The translations under genes and the position numbers were made by a program. Under the pieces are notes generated by a model. That model was not told the origin of the DNA. It searched no databases and worked only from the letters and a program-made list of their open reading frames with translations. Positions 13,994 through 25,582 of a DNA stretch of 64,000 nucleotides are shown piece by piece. This DNA is from Streptomyces sp. CB03234 (GTDB lineage Bacteria > Actinomycetota > Actinomycetes > Streptomycetales > Streptomycetaceae). The stretch is from contig NZ_LIYH01000002.1 of NCBI RefSeq assembly GCF_001905885.1, positions 1,045,591-1,109,590 of the forward strand, in the 5' to 3' direction. Each line of letters starts with the position of its first letter. Position 1 is the first letter of the stretch.

Positions 13994-16084
13994 CTACCCC
14001 ACCAGGCTGTCGCGCCATGCCCGATGCAGACTCGCGAACCGCCCCTCGCCGCTGATCAGTTCGGCCGGAGGACCGTCCTCCACGATCCGGCCGCCCTCCA
14101 TCACCAGCACCCGGTCGGCGATCTCCACCGTCGAGAGCCGGTGGGCGATCACCACGGCCGTGCGGCCGTGCAGCACGGTGTCCATGGCCCGCTGCACGGC
14201 CCGTTCGCCCGGGACGTCCAGGGAGCTGGTCGCCTCGTCGAGGATCAGTACCGCCGGGTCGGCGAGCAGGGCGCGGGCGAAGGCGACCAGTTGGCGCTGG
14301 CCGGCCGAGATACGGCCACCCCGCTTGCGTACGTCGGTGTCGTAGCCGTCGGGGAGGCCCGCGATGAAGTCGTGCGCGCCGATGGCCTTCGCGGCCTGCT
14401 CGATCTCCTCGCGGGTGGCGTCCGGGCGCCCGATCGCGATGTTCTCCGCGACCGTCCCGGAGAACAGGAACGCCTCCTGGGTCACCATCACCACTCCGCG
14501 CCGCAGCTCCGGAGTCGCCAGGTCCCGGAGGTCGACGCCGTCGAGCAGGACCCAGCCGCCGGTGGGGTCGTAGAAGCGGGCCAGCAGCTTGGCGAGCGTC
14601 GACTTGCCCGCGCCCGTCGAACCGACGACCGCGACGGTCTGCCCCGCCGGGATCGTCAGCCCGAAGCGGGGCAGCACCTCGCCGCCCGTGCGGTACGCGA
14701 AACGGACGTCCTCGAAGACCACCTCACGGCCCGGGTTGCCCGCGCGGGGCGGGAGCTCCTTCGGCGCGGCGGGCTCCCGGACCGTCGGGGTCTGCGCGAG
14801 GAGCCCGGCGATCTTCTCCAGCGAGGCGGCCGCCGACTGGTAGGAGTTGAGGAACATCGCGAGCCGGTCGATCGGGTCGTACAGCCGCCGCATGTAGAGC
14901 ACGGCCGCCGCCAGCACCCCCAGCGCGAGCGTCCCGGACGCGACCCGGTAGGCGCCCCACAGGACCATGCCGGCGACCGCCGTGTTCGCGACCAGCCGGG
15001 AGCCGACGACATAGCGGGCCATCTCCAGTATCGCGTCGCCGTTGCGGCGCTCGTGGTGGCGGTTGAGCGCCTGGAACCGCGCGTCGTTGGCCCGCTCCCG
15101 ACGGAAGGCACGCACCGGCCGGATGCCGTTCATCGTCTCCGCGAACGTCACGATGACGGCGGCGATGGCCGTCGAGCGCGCACTGAACGCGACGGCCGCG
15201 CGCCGCCGGTAGACCCGTACGAGCAGGTACAGGGGGACGAAGGAGGCCACCGCGACCGCGCCGATGCCCAGGTCCAGCCAGAGCAGGAGGAGGGAGATGG
15301 CGGCGAAGGAGAGCAGGACCCCGATCAGCTCCTGAAGCCCCTCGCTGAGCAGCTCGCGCAACGACTCGACGTCGGTGGTGGCGCGGGAGATCAGCCGGCC
15401 GGAGGTGTACCGCTCGTGGAAGTCGATGCTGAGGGCCTGCGCGTGCCGGAAGATCCGCCCGCGCAGATCGAGCAGGACGTCCTGGTTGACGCGGGCCGAC
15501 GTGCGGATGAACCCGTACTGGAGCAGCCCCGCGCCCGCCGCACACACCGCGTACCCCACGGCCACGGCGATCAGCGGGCCCCGGTCGCCGCGCCCAAGGG
15601 CGGGCACGGCGCGGTCGATGGCGTACGCGACGAGGAGCGGCCCGGCCTGTACGGCGGCCTGCTGGAGCAGCAGCAACACGGCGGCGAGCACGACCCGGGC
15701 GCGGCGCGGCACCAGCAACGACCGCAACAACGCCCGCGTGGCCCCCTCGGCCACGGGCAGATCGTCCCGGTCGAACGCGTCCCTCACCCCGGTGTCATGC
15801 GCCCCGCCCGCGCCGGGCTCCCCGCCCGGTCCGGAGGCCGCCCCTGCGCCGGACGCCGTTCCCGCGCCGGGTGCCCCACCTGGGCCGGGCGCCCCGCCCG
15901 CGCCGGGCGCCCCGCGCATGTCCGGCGGGTCCGTGTGGTGGGGATCATAGGGCGGACGGCCTTCGGTGGGCGTGTCTGGTGCCGGGGCCTCGCCGTGCGC
16001 TGCCCGAGCGAGCCCGTCCGGGGCCCTGTCCACCGGGGAGTCCTCAGGGGGCGTCGGGGACGTTCCACCGACCGTGTCCGTCAT
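13994..16084 (-). CDS. ABC exporter half-transporter, subunit B (TMD-NBD fusion)
   Basis: This 696-residue half-transporter has six predicted membrane helices followed by a nucleotide-binding domain with Walker A GSTGAGKST (about residue 486), a deviant signature RISAGQRQ (about 590) and a canonical Walker B LILDEATSSLD (about 615). The first 105 residues are a Gly/Ala/Pro-rich disordered extension built from GAPGAGGA-like repeats, absent from usual family members. Its ATG overlaps the stop of the partner gene (ATGA), so the two should form a heterodimeric drug or lipid exporter. The canonical Walker B glutamate here and the Asp in the partner suggest one active and one degenerate ATP site. 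Confidence 0.92.
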   Translation of the reverse strand: MTDTVGGTSPTPPEDSPVDRAPDGLARAAHGEAPAPDTPTEGRPPYDPHHTDPPDMRGAPGAGGAPGPGGAPGAGTASGAGAASGPGGEPGAGGAHDTGVRDAFDRDDLPVAEGATRALLRSLLVPRRARVVLAAVLLLLQQAAVQAGPLLVAYAIDRAVPALGRGDRGPLIAVAVGYAVCAAGAGLLQYGFIRTSARVNQDVLLDLRGRIFRHAQALSIDFHERYTSGRLISRATTDVESLRELLSEGLQELIGVLLSFAAISLLLLWLDLGIGAVAVASFVPLYLLVRVYRRRAAVAFSARSTAIAAVIVTFAETMNGIRPVRAFRRERANDARFQALNRHHERRNGDAILEMARYVVGSRLVANTAVAGMVLWGAYRVASGTLALGVLAAAVLYMRRLYDPIDRLAMFLNSYQSAAASLEKIAGLLAQTPTVREPAAPKELPPRAGNPGREVVFEDVRFAYRTGGEVLPRFGLTIPAGQTVAVVGSTGAGKSTLAKLLARFYDPTGGWVLLDGVDLRDLATPELRRGVVMVTQEAFLFSGTVAENIAIGRPDATREEIEQAAKAIGAHDFIAGLPDGYDTDVRKRGGRISAGQRQLVAFARALLADPAVLILDEATSSLDVPGERAVQRAMDTVLHGRTAVVIAHRLSTVEIADRVLVMEGGRIVEDGPPAELISGEGRFASLHRAWRDSLVG

Positions 16085-17877
16085 CGTGCACCGTCCGTCG
16101 ATTCGGCTCCCGACATGAGCCAGGCGTACTCCGGGCTGTCCCGGAGGAGTTCCTGGTGGGTGCCGACCGCCGCGATGCGGCCTGCCGAGAGGAGGGCGAC
16201 GCGGTCGGCCAGCATGACCGTGGACGGGCGGTGGGCCACGACCAGGGCGGTGGTGTCCCGCAGAACGTCCCGCAGCGCCGCCTCGACCAGCGCCTCCGTG
16301 TGGACGTCCAGCGCCGACAGCGGGTCGTCCAGCACCAGGAACCGCGGCCGGCCCAGCACCGCGCGGGCCAGGGCGAGGCGCTGGCGCTGGCCGCCCGAGA
16401 GGCTCAGGCCCTGCTCGCCGACCTGGGTCGCGGCGCCCTGCGGCAGGTCGCGTACGAAGCCGGCCTGGGCGACCTCCAGGGCGCGCCGCAGCTCCGGCTC
16501 ACCCGCGCCCCCGGGGCCCGCGCCCATCAGGACGTTCTCGCCCACGCTCGCGGAGAACAGCGTGGGTTCCTCGAACGCCACCGACACCAGCTCCCGCAGC
16601 CGCTTGCGGGACATGGCCGCCACATCGACCCCGTCCAGCAGGATCCGCCCGCCCGTCACCTCGTGCAGCCGTGGCACGAGCGCCGTCAGCGTCGTCTTGC
16701 CCGAGCCGGTGGCACCGACGAGCGCCATGGTCTCGCCCGGCCGGACGACCAGATCGACCCCGGCCAGCACCGGCGGCGCGCCCTCGGGCGCGTCCGGGTA
16801 GCGGAACGACACGTTCTCGAAGCGCAGACCGCCGGGCGGCGTTCCCGCGACCGGGCCGCTCCCGCCCGCGTCCTCCTCCGCGTCCTCCTCCGCCTCGTCC
16901 ATCACCTCGAAGAACCGCTCCACCGACGTCGCCGCCTCCTGGCTCATCGCCAGCAGGAACCCGATCGACTCCACCGGCCACCGCAGCGCCAGCGCCGTGG
17001 ACAGGAACGCCACCAGCGTCCCGGCCGACAGCCCGCCGTCCGCGACCTGCACCGTGCCCAGCACCAGCGCCGCCCCCACCGCCAGCTCCGGCACGATGGT
17101 GATGACCGCCCATATCCCCGCCAGCAGCCGCGCCTTGCCCAGCTCCGTGCCCCGCAGCCGCTCCGACAGGGCGCGGAACGCCTCCGCCTGGCTGCGGTGG
17201 CGGCCGAAGCCCTTGATGACGCGGATGCCGAGCACGCTCTCCTCGACGACCGTCGTCACGTCACCGACCTGGTCCTGCGCCCGCCGCGCGACCAGCGAGT
17301 ACCGCGACTCGAACAGCGAACAGACCGCGATCAGCGGCGCCACCGGCACCAGCAGCACCAGCCCCAGCGACCAGTCCTGCGCCAGCAGCAGCCCGCACCC
17401 GACCACCACCGTCACGCCGTTGACGAACAGGAACGTCAGCGGGAAGGCCAGGAACATCCGTATCAGGGACAGATCCGTCGTCGCCCGCGACAGCAACTGC
17501 CCCGACGGCCACCGGTCGTGGAACGCGATCGGCAGCCGCTGCAGATGCCGGTACAGATCCGCGCGCATCGCCGCCTCGACACCCGCCAGCGGCCGCGCCA
17601 CCAGCCACCGCCGCAGCCCGAACAGCACCGCTTCCCCGACCCCGAGCGCCAGCACCAGCAGCGCCCCCCACCACACCCCTCCCGGGTCGCGTCCGGCCAC
17701 CGGCCCGTCCACGATCCACTTCAGTACGAGCGGGATGACCAGGCCCAGGCAGGACGCCACGACCGCGACGAGCGCCGCCGTCCCCACCCGTGCCCGCACC
17801 GGACGCACGTACGGCCACAGCCGCAGCAATGTGCGAACGGCTGAACGGTCCTTGGTCGTTGCACCCTGTTCCGACAT
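16081..17877 (-). CDS. ABC exporter half-transporter, subunit A (degenerate Walker B)
   Basis: This 598-residue half-transporter has six transmembrane helices and a nucleotide-binding domain with Walker A GATGSGKTT (about residue 386), consensus signature LSGGQRQR (about 490) and Walker B FLVLDDPLSALD (about 510). In the Walker B the catalytic glutamate is replaced by aspartate. This is the pattern of heterodimeric exporters such as TM287/288, in which one composite site hydrolyses ATP and the other mainly binds it. The partner's ISAGQ signature completes the degenerate site. The gene is first in the operon and faces the DrrA-like gene across a 152-bp divergent promoter region. Confidence 0.93.
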   Translation of the reverse strand: MSEQGATTKDRSAVRTLLRLWPYVRPVRARVGTAALVAVVASCLGLVIPLVLKWIVDGPVAGRDPGGVWWGALLVLALGVGEAVLFGLRRWLVARPLAGVEAAMRADLYRHLQRLPIAFHDRWPSGQLLSRATTDLSLIRMFLAFPLTFLFVNGVTVVVGCGLLLAQDWSLGLVLLVPVAPLIAVCSLFESRYSLVARRAQDQVGDVTTVVEESVLGIRVIKGFGRHRSQAEAFRALSERLRGTELGKARLLAGIWAVITIVPELAVGAALVLGTVQVADGGLSAGTLVAFLSTALALRWPVESIGFLLAMSQEAATSVERFFEVMDEAEEDAEEDAGGSGPVAGTPPGGLRFENVSFRYPDAPEGAPPVLAGVDLVVRPGETMALVGATGSGKTTLTALVPRLHEVTGGRILLDGVDVAAMSRKRLRELVSVAFEEPTLFSASVGENVLMGAGPGGAGEPELRRALEVAQAGFVRDLPQGAATQVGEQGLSLSGGQRQRLALARAVLGRPRFLVLDDPLSALDVHTEALVEAALRDVLRDTTALVVAHRPSTVMLADRVALLSAGRIAAVGTHQELLRDSPEYAWLMSGAESTDGAR

Positions 17878-17953
17878 CAGCAGCGAGCCTACGGTTCGCC
17901 ACTGACATCGCTCACTCGCTTTTCCCCGATCTCGTCAACGGTCGTACCCAGGC

Positions 17954-17971
17954 ATCAATCGATCGGCTGAT
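17954..17971. promoter_or_regulatory. Imperfect 18-bp palindrome in a divergent promoter region
   Basis: The sequence ATCAATCGATCGGCTGAT has dyad symmetry at 14 of 18 positions around CGATCG. It lies between the divergent starts of the ABC exporter pair and the DrrA-like gene, where an operator would be expected. No regulator is identified. Confidence 0.3.
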
Positions 17972-18029
17972 GTCGGTCCGAGCGGGACGGCCGATGTGGC
18001 GCACCCGGCCCCACCAGCAAGCTCGTCCT

Positions 18030-18944
18030 ATGTCGACGACCCACATGATGGAAGTGAACGGGCTGCGCAAGGCCTACGGCGGCAGGACGGCCGTCGCGGA
18101 CGTCTCCTTCGCCGTCGCGGAGGGCGAGATCTTCGGGATCCTCGGCCCCAACGGCGCAGGGAAGACCACCACCGTCGAATGCGTCGAAGGGCTCCGCGTC
18201 CCCGACGCCGGCACCGTACGCGTCGCAGGGCTCGACCCCGTGGCCGACCACGACAAGGTCACCCGGCTCCTCGGCGCCCAGCTCCAGCAGAGCGAGCTCC
18301 AGCCCAAGCTCACCGTCCGCGAGGCGCTGGAGCTGTACGCCTCCTTCCACCCCCGCCCCGCCGACTGGCGCACCCTCGCCGAACGGCTCGGCCTCACCGA
18401 TCACCTCACCGCCCGCTACGCCACGCTCTCCGGCGGCCAGAAGCAGCGGCTGTCCATCGCCCTCGCCCTCATCGGCAACCCGAAGGCCGTCGTCCTGGAC
18501 GAGCTGACCACCGGCCTCGACCCGCGCGCCCGCCGTGAGACGTGGGCGCTGATCGAGGACGTACGCGACAGCGGCGTCACCGTCCTGCTCGTCACCCACT
18601 TCATGGAGGAGGCCCAGCGGCTCTGCGACCGGATCGCCGTCATCGACAAGGGGCGGGTCGCCGCGCTCGACACCCCCGCCGGGCTGATCCGCCGCGCCAC
18701 CGTCTCCACCGTCATCTCCTTCACGCCCTCCGGCCCGCTCGACGACCGGGAGCTGACCGCGCTCCCGCACGCCGCCTCCGTACAGACCCAGGAAGGCCGG
18801 GTCGTCGTCGAAGGCACCGACGAGACCGTCAACGCCGTCATCTCACTGCTCGCCCGCCACCGCATCACCGCCCACCAACTGCGCGTCACCGAAGCCAGCC
18901 TGGACGACGCGTTCCTGGACCTCACCACGGGAGCCGACCGATGA
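18030..18944 (+). CDS. ABC transporter ATP-binding protein (DrrA-like)
   Basis: This 304-residue ATPase belongs to the DrrA/multidrug ABC-2 type. It has Walker A GPNGAGKTTT (residues about 38-47), signature TLSGGQKQR (about 131-139), Walker B AVVLDELTTGLDP, where Leu replaces the usual Pro after Glu, and the H-loop LLVTHFMEE. The C-terminal 80 residues form the DrrA-type regulatory extension. The permease start overlaps its stop (ATGA). The ATG at 18030 has no clear ribosome site; the message may be leaderless or start at a nearby in-frame ATG (18045 or 18048). It probably exports an antibiotic, lipid or peptide under control of the downstream two-component system. Confidence 0.9.
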   Translation: MSTTHMMEVNGLRKAYGGRTAVADVSFAVAEGEIFGILGPNGAGKTTTVECVEGLRVPDAGTVRVAGLDPVADHDKVTRLLGAQLQQSELQPKLTVREALELYASFHPRPADWRTLAERLGLTDHLTARYATLSGGQKQRLSIALALIGNPKAVVLDELTTGLDPRARRETWALIEDVRDSGVTVLLVTHFMEEAQRLCDRIAVIDKGRVAALDTPAGLIRRATVSTVISFTPSGPLDDRELTALPHAASVQTQEGRVVVEGTDETVNAVISLLARHRITAHQLRVTEASLDDAFLDLTTGADR

Positions 18945-19675
18945 ACACCACCGTCCTGAAGACCGAGGCCCGCCTGTTCGCCCGCGAACCCGGCTCCGTG
19001 TTCTGGGTGACCGTCTCCCCGACCCTCCTCCTGGTGATCCTCGGTCTCGTCCCCAGCTTCCGGGAGGCGTCGGACGACCTCGGCGGGCTGCGGGTCATCG
19101 ACCTGTACGTCCCCGTCTCCGTCCTCTTCGCCCTCACCATGGCCGGGCTCCAGGCCATGCCCCCCGTCCTGGCCGGCTACCGGGAACGCGGCATCCTCCG
19201 CCGCATGTCCACCACGCCCGTCCGCCCCTCCGCCCTCCTGGCCGCCCAACTGGTCGTCCACGCCGCCGTGGCGCTGGTCTCGGCCGTTCTGGTCGTTGCC
19301 GTCGGCCGGGCCGCCTTCGGCGTACGCCTCCCCGGACAGCCCGCCGGGTACGCCCTGGCGCTGCTCCTCGCCGTCGCGGGGGCCCTGGCGCTCGGCGCGG
19401 CCGTCTGCGCGGTCTCCCGCACCCAGAAGGTCGCGACGGCCGTCGGCTCGGCGGTCTTCTTCCCCACGATGTTCACCGCCGGCGTGTGGGTGCCCGTGCA
19501 GGCCATGCCGGACACCCTCCAGCGCATCGTCCACCTCACCCCGTTCGGCGCGGCCTCCGGGGCGCTGGACAACGCGGCGGCGGGCGGCTGGCCCGGCTGG
19601 ACGCACCTGGGCGTGCTGGCACTGTGGACCGCGCTGCTGACGTGGACGGCCGCCCGCTGGTTCCGCTGGGAATGA
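18941..19675 (+). CDS. ABC-2 type transporter permease
   Basis: This 244-residue ABC-2 membrane protein has six predicted helices and family landmarks such as YRERGILRRMSTTPVRPSAL in the cytoplasmic loop after helix 2 (about residues 82-101) and FFPTMFTAGVWVPVQAMP in the helix 5/6 turn. It pairs with the preceding ATPase, its start lying inside that gene's stop codon. A sensor kinase begins 21 bases downstream, so transporter and signalling genes are likely one transcript. Confidence 0.9.
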   Translation: MNTTVLKTEARLFAREPGSVFWVTVSPTLLLVILGLVPSFREASDDLGGLRVIDLYVPVSVLFALTMAGLQAMPPVLAGYRERGILRRMSTTPVRPSALLAAQLVVHAAVALVSAVLVVAVGRAAFGVRLPGQPAGYALALLLAVAGALALGAAVCAVSRTQKVATAVGSAVFFPTMFTAGVWVPVQAMPDTLQRIVHLTPFGAASGALDNAAAGGWPGWTHLGVLALWTALLTWTAARWFRWE

Positions 19676-19696
19676 TCCGCGAGGAAGACTGGCCGC

Positions 19697-20935
19697 ATGA
19701 CGACGACCGTCGAGGAACGCTGGGACCAGCTCCACCGCTGGGGCCCTTACGGCCTGTTGGCCCTGGCCACCGCCATCGGGGCGGCCGCCGCGCACTTCTT
19801 CATGACACGGCCGGAGATGTACGTGGCCGGGGGCCTCGTCGTCGCCACGCTCGCCCTCCAGGTGTGGTGGGGCGCGCCGGAGCCGGACCACACGGCACGC
19901 ATGCAGATGTACTTCGCCGTACGGACCGTGCTCGCCGGCGCCTTGACCTGGCTCAACCCGCTCTTCTCGATCTCGATCTTCGCCGTCGTCGGTTACTTCG
20001 ACGCCGGGCGGCTGCTGCCCGCCCGCCGGGCTCGCCTGGGGCTCCTCGCCACCGCCGTCACCATGGCCGGCGCCCAGTCCGGTGGTCTGCCGCCGGTCAC
20101 ACCGCTCCACTGGGCGCTGTTCGGTGCCCTGCTCGTGCTCAACGTCTGCCTGGCCCTGGTCTTCGCCCACCTCGGCGACAAGGAGGCCGAGCGGACCGCC
20201 GAGCGGGCCGCCACCATCGCCGAACTGGAACGCGCCAACGCCCGCCTGGAACAGGCCTTCGCCGAGAACGCGGGCCTGCACGCGCAGCTCCTCGTGCAGG
20301 CCCGGGAGGCGGGCGTCGCCGACGAGCGCCGCCGCCTGGCAGCCGAGATCCACGACACGATCGCCCAGGGCCTGACGGGCATCATCGCCCAGCTCCAGGT
20401 CGTCACCGCCGCCCCGGACCCCCGCCTCGCGCGCGTGCACCTGGAGCGCGCCACCGCACTGGCCCGTCACAGCCTGGGCGAGGCCCGCCGTTCCGTGCAG
20501 AACCTCAGCCCCGCCGCCCTGGAGCACGACACCCTCCCCGACGCGCTCCACAAGACCGTGACCGACTGGTCCGAACGCACCGGAGTCACCGCCCGGTTCA
20601 CCGTCACCGGCACCGAGGAACCCCTGCACGACGAGGTCGCCGCCACGCTCCTCCGCATCGCGGAGGAAGCCCTCGCCAACACCGCCCGCCACGCGCACGC
20701 CTCCCGCGCCGGCGTCACCCTCTCCTACATGGGCGACGAGGTCACCCTGGACGTACGCGACGACGGCCACGGCTTCGGGCCCGCCGCCCTGCCGCCCCGC
20801 TCCGGCACCGGCGGCTTCGGCCTGGACGGCATGCGCGCCCGCGCCGCCCGCATCGCGGGCACCGTGTCGGTCGAATCGGAACCGGGCGGCGGTACGGCGG
20901 TGTCGGCTCGCGTACCGTTGGTGCCCCATGACTGA
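19697..20935 (+). CDS. NarL-type sensor histidine kinase
   Basis: This 412-residue kinase has five or six N-terminal transmembrane helices (residues about 15-155) with very short loops and no large extracellular sensor. A short coiled coil follows (about 160-205), then HisKA_3 dimerisation with the phospho-acceptor in RLAAEIHDTIAQG (His219), and a HATPase_c domain with N-box ALANTARHAHAS and the loop GGFGLDGMRARA. Such intramembrane-sensing kinases often monitor the neighbouring ABC transporter or envelope stress. The ATG at 19697 follows GAGGAAGAC. Its last eight bases overlap the response regulator. Confidence 0.93.
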   Translation: MTTTVEERWDQLHRWGPYGLLALATAIGAAAAHFFMTRPEMYVAGGLVVATLALQVWWGAPEPDHTARMQMYFAVRTVLAGALTWLNPLFSISIFAVVGYFDAGRLLPARRARLGLLATAVTMAGAQSGGLPPVTPLHWALFGALLVLNVCLALVFAHLGDKEAERTAERAATIAELERANARLEQAFAENAGLHAQLLVQAREAGVADERRRLAAEIHDTIAQGLTGIIAQLQVVTAAPDPRLARVHLERATALARHSLGEARRSVQNLSPAALEHDTLPDALHKTVTDWSERTGVTARFTVTGTEEPLHDEVAATLLRIAEEALANTARHAHASRAGVTLSYMGDEVTLDVRDDGHGFGPAALPPRSGTGGFGLDGMRARAARIAGTVSVESEPGGGTAVSARVPLVPHD

Positions 20936-21580
20936 CCGCCTGATCACCCTGCTGATCGTCGACGACCATCCCGTCGTACGGGACGGTCTGCGCGGCATGT
21001 TCACCACCGAGCCGGGCTTCCAGGTGCTCGGTGAGGCGTCCGGCGGTGTCGAGGGCGTGGCGTGTGCGATGCGCCTGGACCCGGACGTCGTCCTGATGGA
21101 CCTGCGCATGCCGGGCGGTGGCGGGGTGGACGCGATCCGGGAGCTGACCCGGCACGGCGCCCGCGCGAAGGTCCTCGTCCTGACGACGTACGACACGGAC
21201 TCCGACACGATCCCCGCCATCGAGGCGGGCGCCACGGGCTACCTCCTCAAGGACGCCCCGCGCGAGGAGCTGTTCACGGCCGTCCGCGCCGCCGCCGACG
21301 GCCGCACCGTCCTGTCACCCGCCGTCGCGTCCCGCCTGGTCTCCGCCGTCCGGACCCCGAACGCGCCTGGCGGCCCCGGCGGCGAGGCGCTGTCCGCCCG
21401 CGAGAGGGAGGTCCTCGAACTCGTCGCCAAGGGCACCTCCAACCGGCGGATCGCGGCCGAGCTGTTCATCAGCGAGGCCACCGTGAAGACGCACCTCACC
21501 CACATCTACGGCAAGCTGGGCGTGGGCGACCGGGCCGCGGCGGTCGCCGTGGCGTACGAGCGCGGGATCCTCGGCTCGTC

Positions 21581-21584
<4 letters not shown>
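20928..21584 (+). CDS. NarL/LuxR-family response regulator
   Basis: This 218-residue regulator has a receiver domain with acidic pocket IVDDHPV and phospho-acceptor VLMDLRMPG (Asp58), and a C-terminal LuxR-type helix-turn-helix with LSAREREVLELVAKGTSNRR and SEATVKTHL. It is the cognate partner of the overlapping kinase and most likely controls the DrrAB-like transporter upstream. The gene ends in CTAG, where its TAG and the TAG of the convergent glgX gene share three bases. Confidence 0.95.
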
Positions 21585-23863
<2,279 letters not shown>

Positions 23864-24027
23864 CTGCCGGCCTCCTGCGGCTCGTCCGGTCCCGGCTTGC
23901 TGCGAGGCCGCGGCGTCCCGGCCGCGGCCCCGCACATGGTCCTCCACCTGTTCTGCCCGGACTGCCTCGCTCCCAACATGACCCGCACTCACGTTTCCCC
24001 TGGAGGGTGGCAGTCGTTGGTCGCATC

Positions 24028-25263
24028 GTGAGACACGTACTGAAGCGGGCAGGGCTCGGCATGGCCGCTGCCGTGACATGTGCAGGGCTGTTGGCGGGGC
24101 TGGCCGGGTGCACCGGTGACGGCGGTCTGGACCTCGGCATGGGCGGCAAGGGGCGGTCGCCCGAGGACACCATCCGGGTGATGCCGGAGGACCGGGCCAG
24201 GGGTGTGGCCCCGGACGGCCGGGTGGAGGTGCGCGTGCCCAGCGGGCGGCTGGAGCGGGTCAGGGTCGTGAAGGTCGAGGACGCGCAGCCGGAGGAGGTG
24301 GCGGGCGCGATCTCGGAGGACGGGCTGCGCTGGCGCCCCGCGCCCGGTACGCGCCTCTCGCTGGCCGCCAAGTACAGCGTGGACGCGGTCGCGCTGGACG
24401 CGCACGGGCGGCGCTCGGCCCGCCACACCACGTTCACCACCGCGGTCCCCGAGCACCGGTTCATCGGCTACTTCAAGCCGGAGAACCGCTCGACGGTGGG
24501 CACCGGCATGATCGTCTCCTTCTCCTTCAACCGGCCCATCGAGAACCGCGCGGCCGTCGAGCGCGCCATCCGCGTCACCTCCCGGCCGCCGGTGGAGGTG
24601 GTGGGGCACTGGTTCGGCAAGGAGCGCCTGGACTTCCGTCCGCGCGCGTACTGGAAGCCCGGCACCGGGGTCACCGTCGATCTGCGGCTGAGGGACGTGG
24701 AGGGGGCGCCGGGGGTGTACGGGATCCAGCACAAGAGGGTCGGCTTCACGGTGGGCCGCTCCCAGGTCTCCCTGGTGGACGCCGAGAAGCACACCATGGA
24801 GGTACGGCGTGACGGCCGGCTCGTCACGACGCTGCCGATCACGGCCGGGGCGCCCAAGACCACCACGTACAACGGGAAGATGGTGGTGACGGAGCTGTTC
24901 GACGTGACGCGGATGAACGGCGCCACGGTGGGCTTCAAGGACAAGAACGGCAAGGGCGAGTACGACATCAAGGACGTGCCGCACGCGATGCGGCTGACCG
25001 ACTCGGGGACGTTCCTGCACGGCAACTACTGGGCGCCGGCCTCCACGTTCGGCGAGGCCAACGTCAGTCACGGGTGCGTGGGGCTGCGCGATGTGAAGGG
25101 CGGCAGCGCGGACTCCCCGGCGGGCTGGTTCTTCGACCGGACGCTGATCGGGGACGTCGTGGAGGTGGTCAACTCGACCGACCGGAAGGTCTCTCCCGAC
25201 AATGGCCTGGGTGGCTGGAACATGGACTGGAAGCGGTGGAAGGCCGGTTCCGCCCTGCACTGA
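24028..25263 (+). CDS. L,D-transpeptidase lipoprotein (YkuD domain), copy 1
   Basis: This 411-residue lipoprotein has a short signal and lipobox LLAGLAGC. Two Ig-like domains of the actinobacterial Ldt type span about residues 40-270. The YkuD catalytic domain has SHGCVGLRD (Cys350) and the upstream FLHGNYW histidine. It should form 3-3 cross-links in peptidoglycan or attach proteins to it, at the outer face of the membrane. The start is uncertain: GTG 24028 gives a clean signal peptide but no ribosome site at normal spacing, while GTG 24007 abuts a GGAGG. It is a tandem paralogue of the next gene, and 23-bp repeats start at its stop codon. Confidence 0.88.
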   Translation: MRHVLKRAGLGMAAAVTCAGLLAGLAGCTGDGGLDLGMGGKGRSPEDTIRVMPEDRARGVAPDGRVEVRVPSGRLERVRVVKVEDAQPEEVAGAISEDGLRWRPAPGTRLSLAAKYSVDAVALDAHGRRSARHTTFTTAVPEHRFIGYFKPENRSTVGTGMIVSFSFNRPIENRAAVERAIRVTSRPPVEVVGHWFGKERLDFRPRAYWKPGTGVTVDLRLRDVEGAPGVYGIQHKRVGFTVGRSQVSLVDAEKHTMEVRRDGRLVTTLPITAGAPKTTTYNGKMVVTELFDVTRMNGATVGFKDKNGKGEYDIKDVPHAMRLTDSGTFLHGNYWAPASTFGEANVSHGCVGLRDVKGGSADSPAGWFFDRTLIGDVVEVVNSTDRKVSPDNGLGGWNMDWKRWKAGSALH

Positions 25264-25329
25264 CCCTGTCCGGCCGCCCCGGCTGACCCTGTCCGGCCGC
25301 CCCGGCTGGCCGTGTCCGGCGGCCCCGTC
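25261..25329 (+). repeat. Three tandem 23-bp repeats starting at the ldt stop codon, then degenerate copies
   Basis: Two identical 23-bp units start at 25261 and 25284 with TGACCCTGTCCGGCC, and a third at 25307 differs at about four positions. The first unit begins with the TGA stop of the L,D-transpeptidase. Decayed relatives (GGCCGGCGGCC-type cores) continue to about 25400. Each unit can form a small GGCCG hairpin. The array fills the gap before the second ldt gene. Confidence 0.75.
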
Positions 25330-25582
25330 TGACCCCGGCCGGCGGCCTGGTTGCCCCCGGCCGGCCGCCCCGGCCGACCCCATCGGCCCTGGCCGACCCT
25401 CGCCGTTCCGGCACGTTCCGGCATGGCCCGCCCCGGTCCTGGACAAGTTGGGACTGAACGGTGACATTCGCGGGCGCTCGGGCGCGCCCGCGGTGTGATT
25501 ATCTATCGCGGTGCACGCGCGAGTGGGCGTGCGGGGGTGCGGGCCGTGGCGGGGCCAGGCCGTGCGAGGGGAGAACAGCGAA

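Noticed and set aside
13922..16801. A 959-residue plus-strand frame across the ABC exporter genes
   Set aside because: It overlaps two clearly conserved ABC genes on the opposite strand and shows no recognisable domain.
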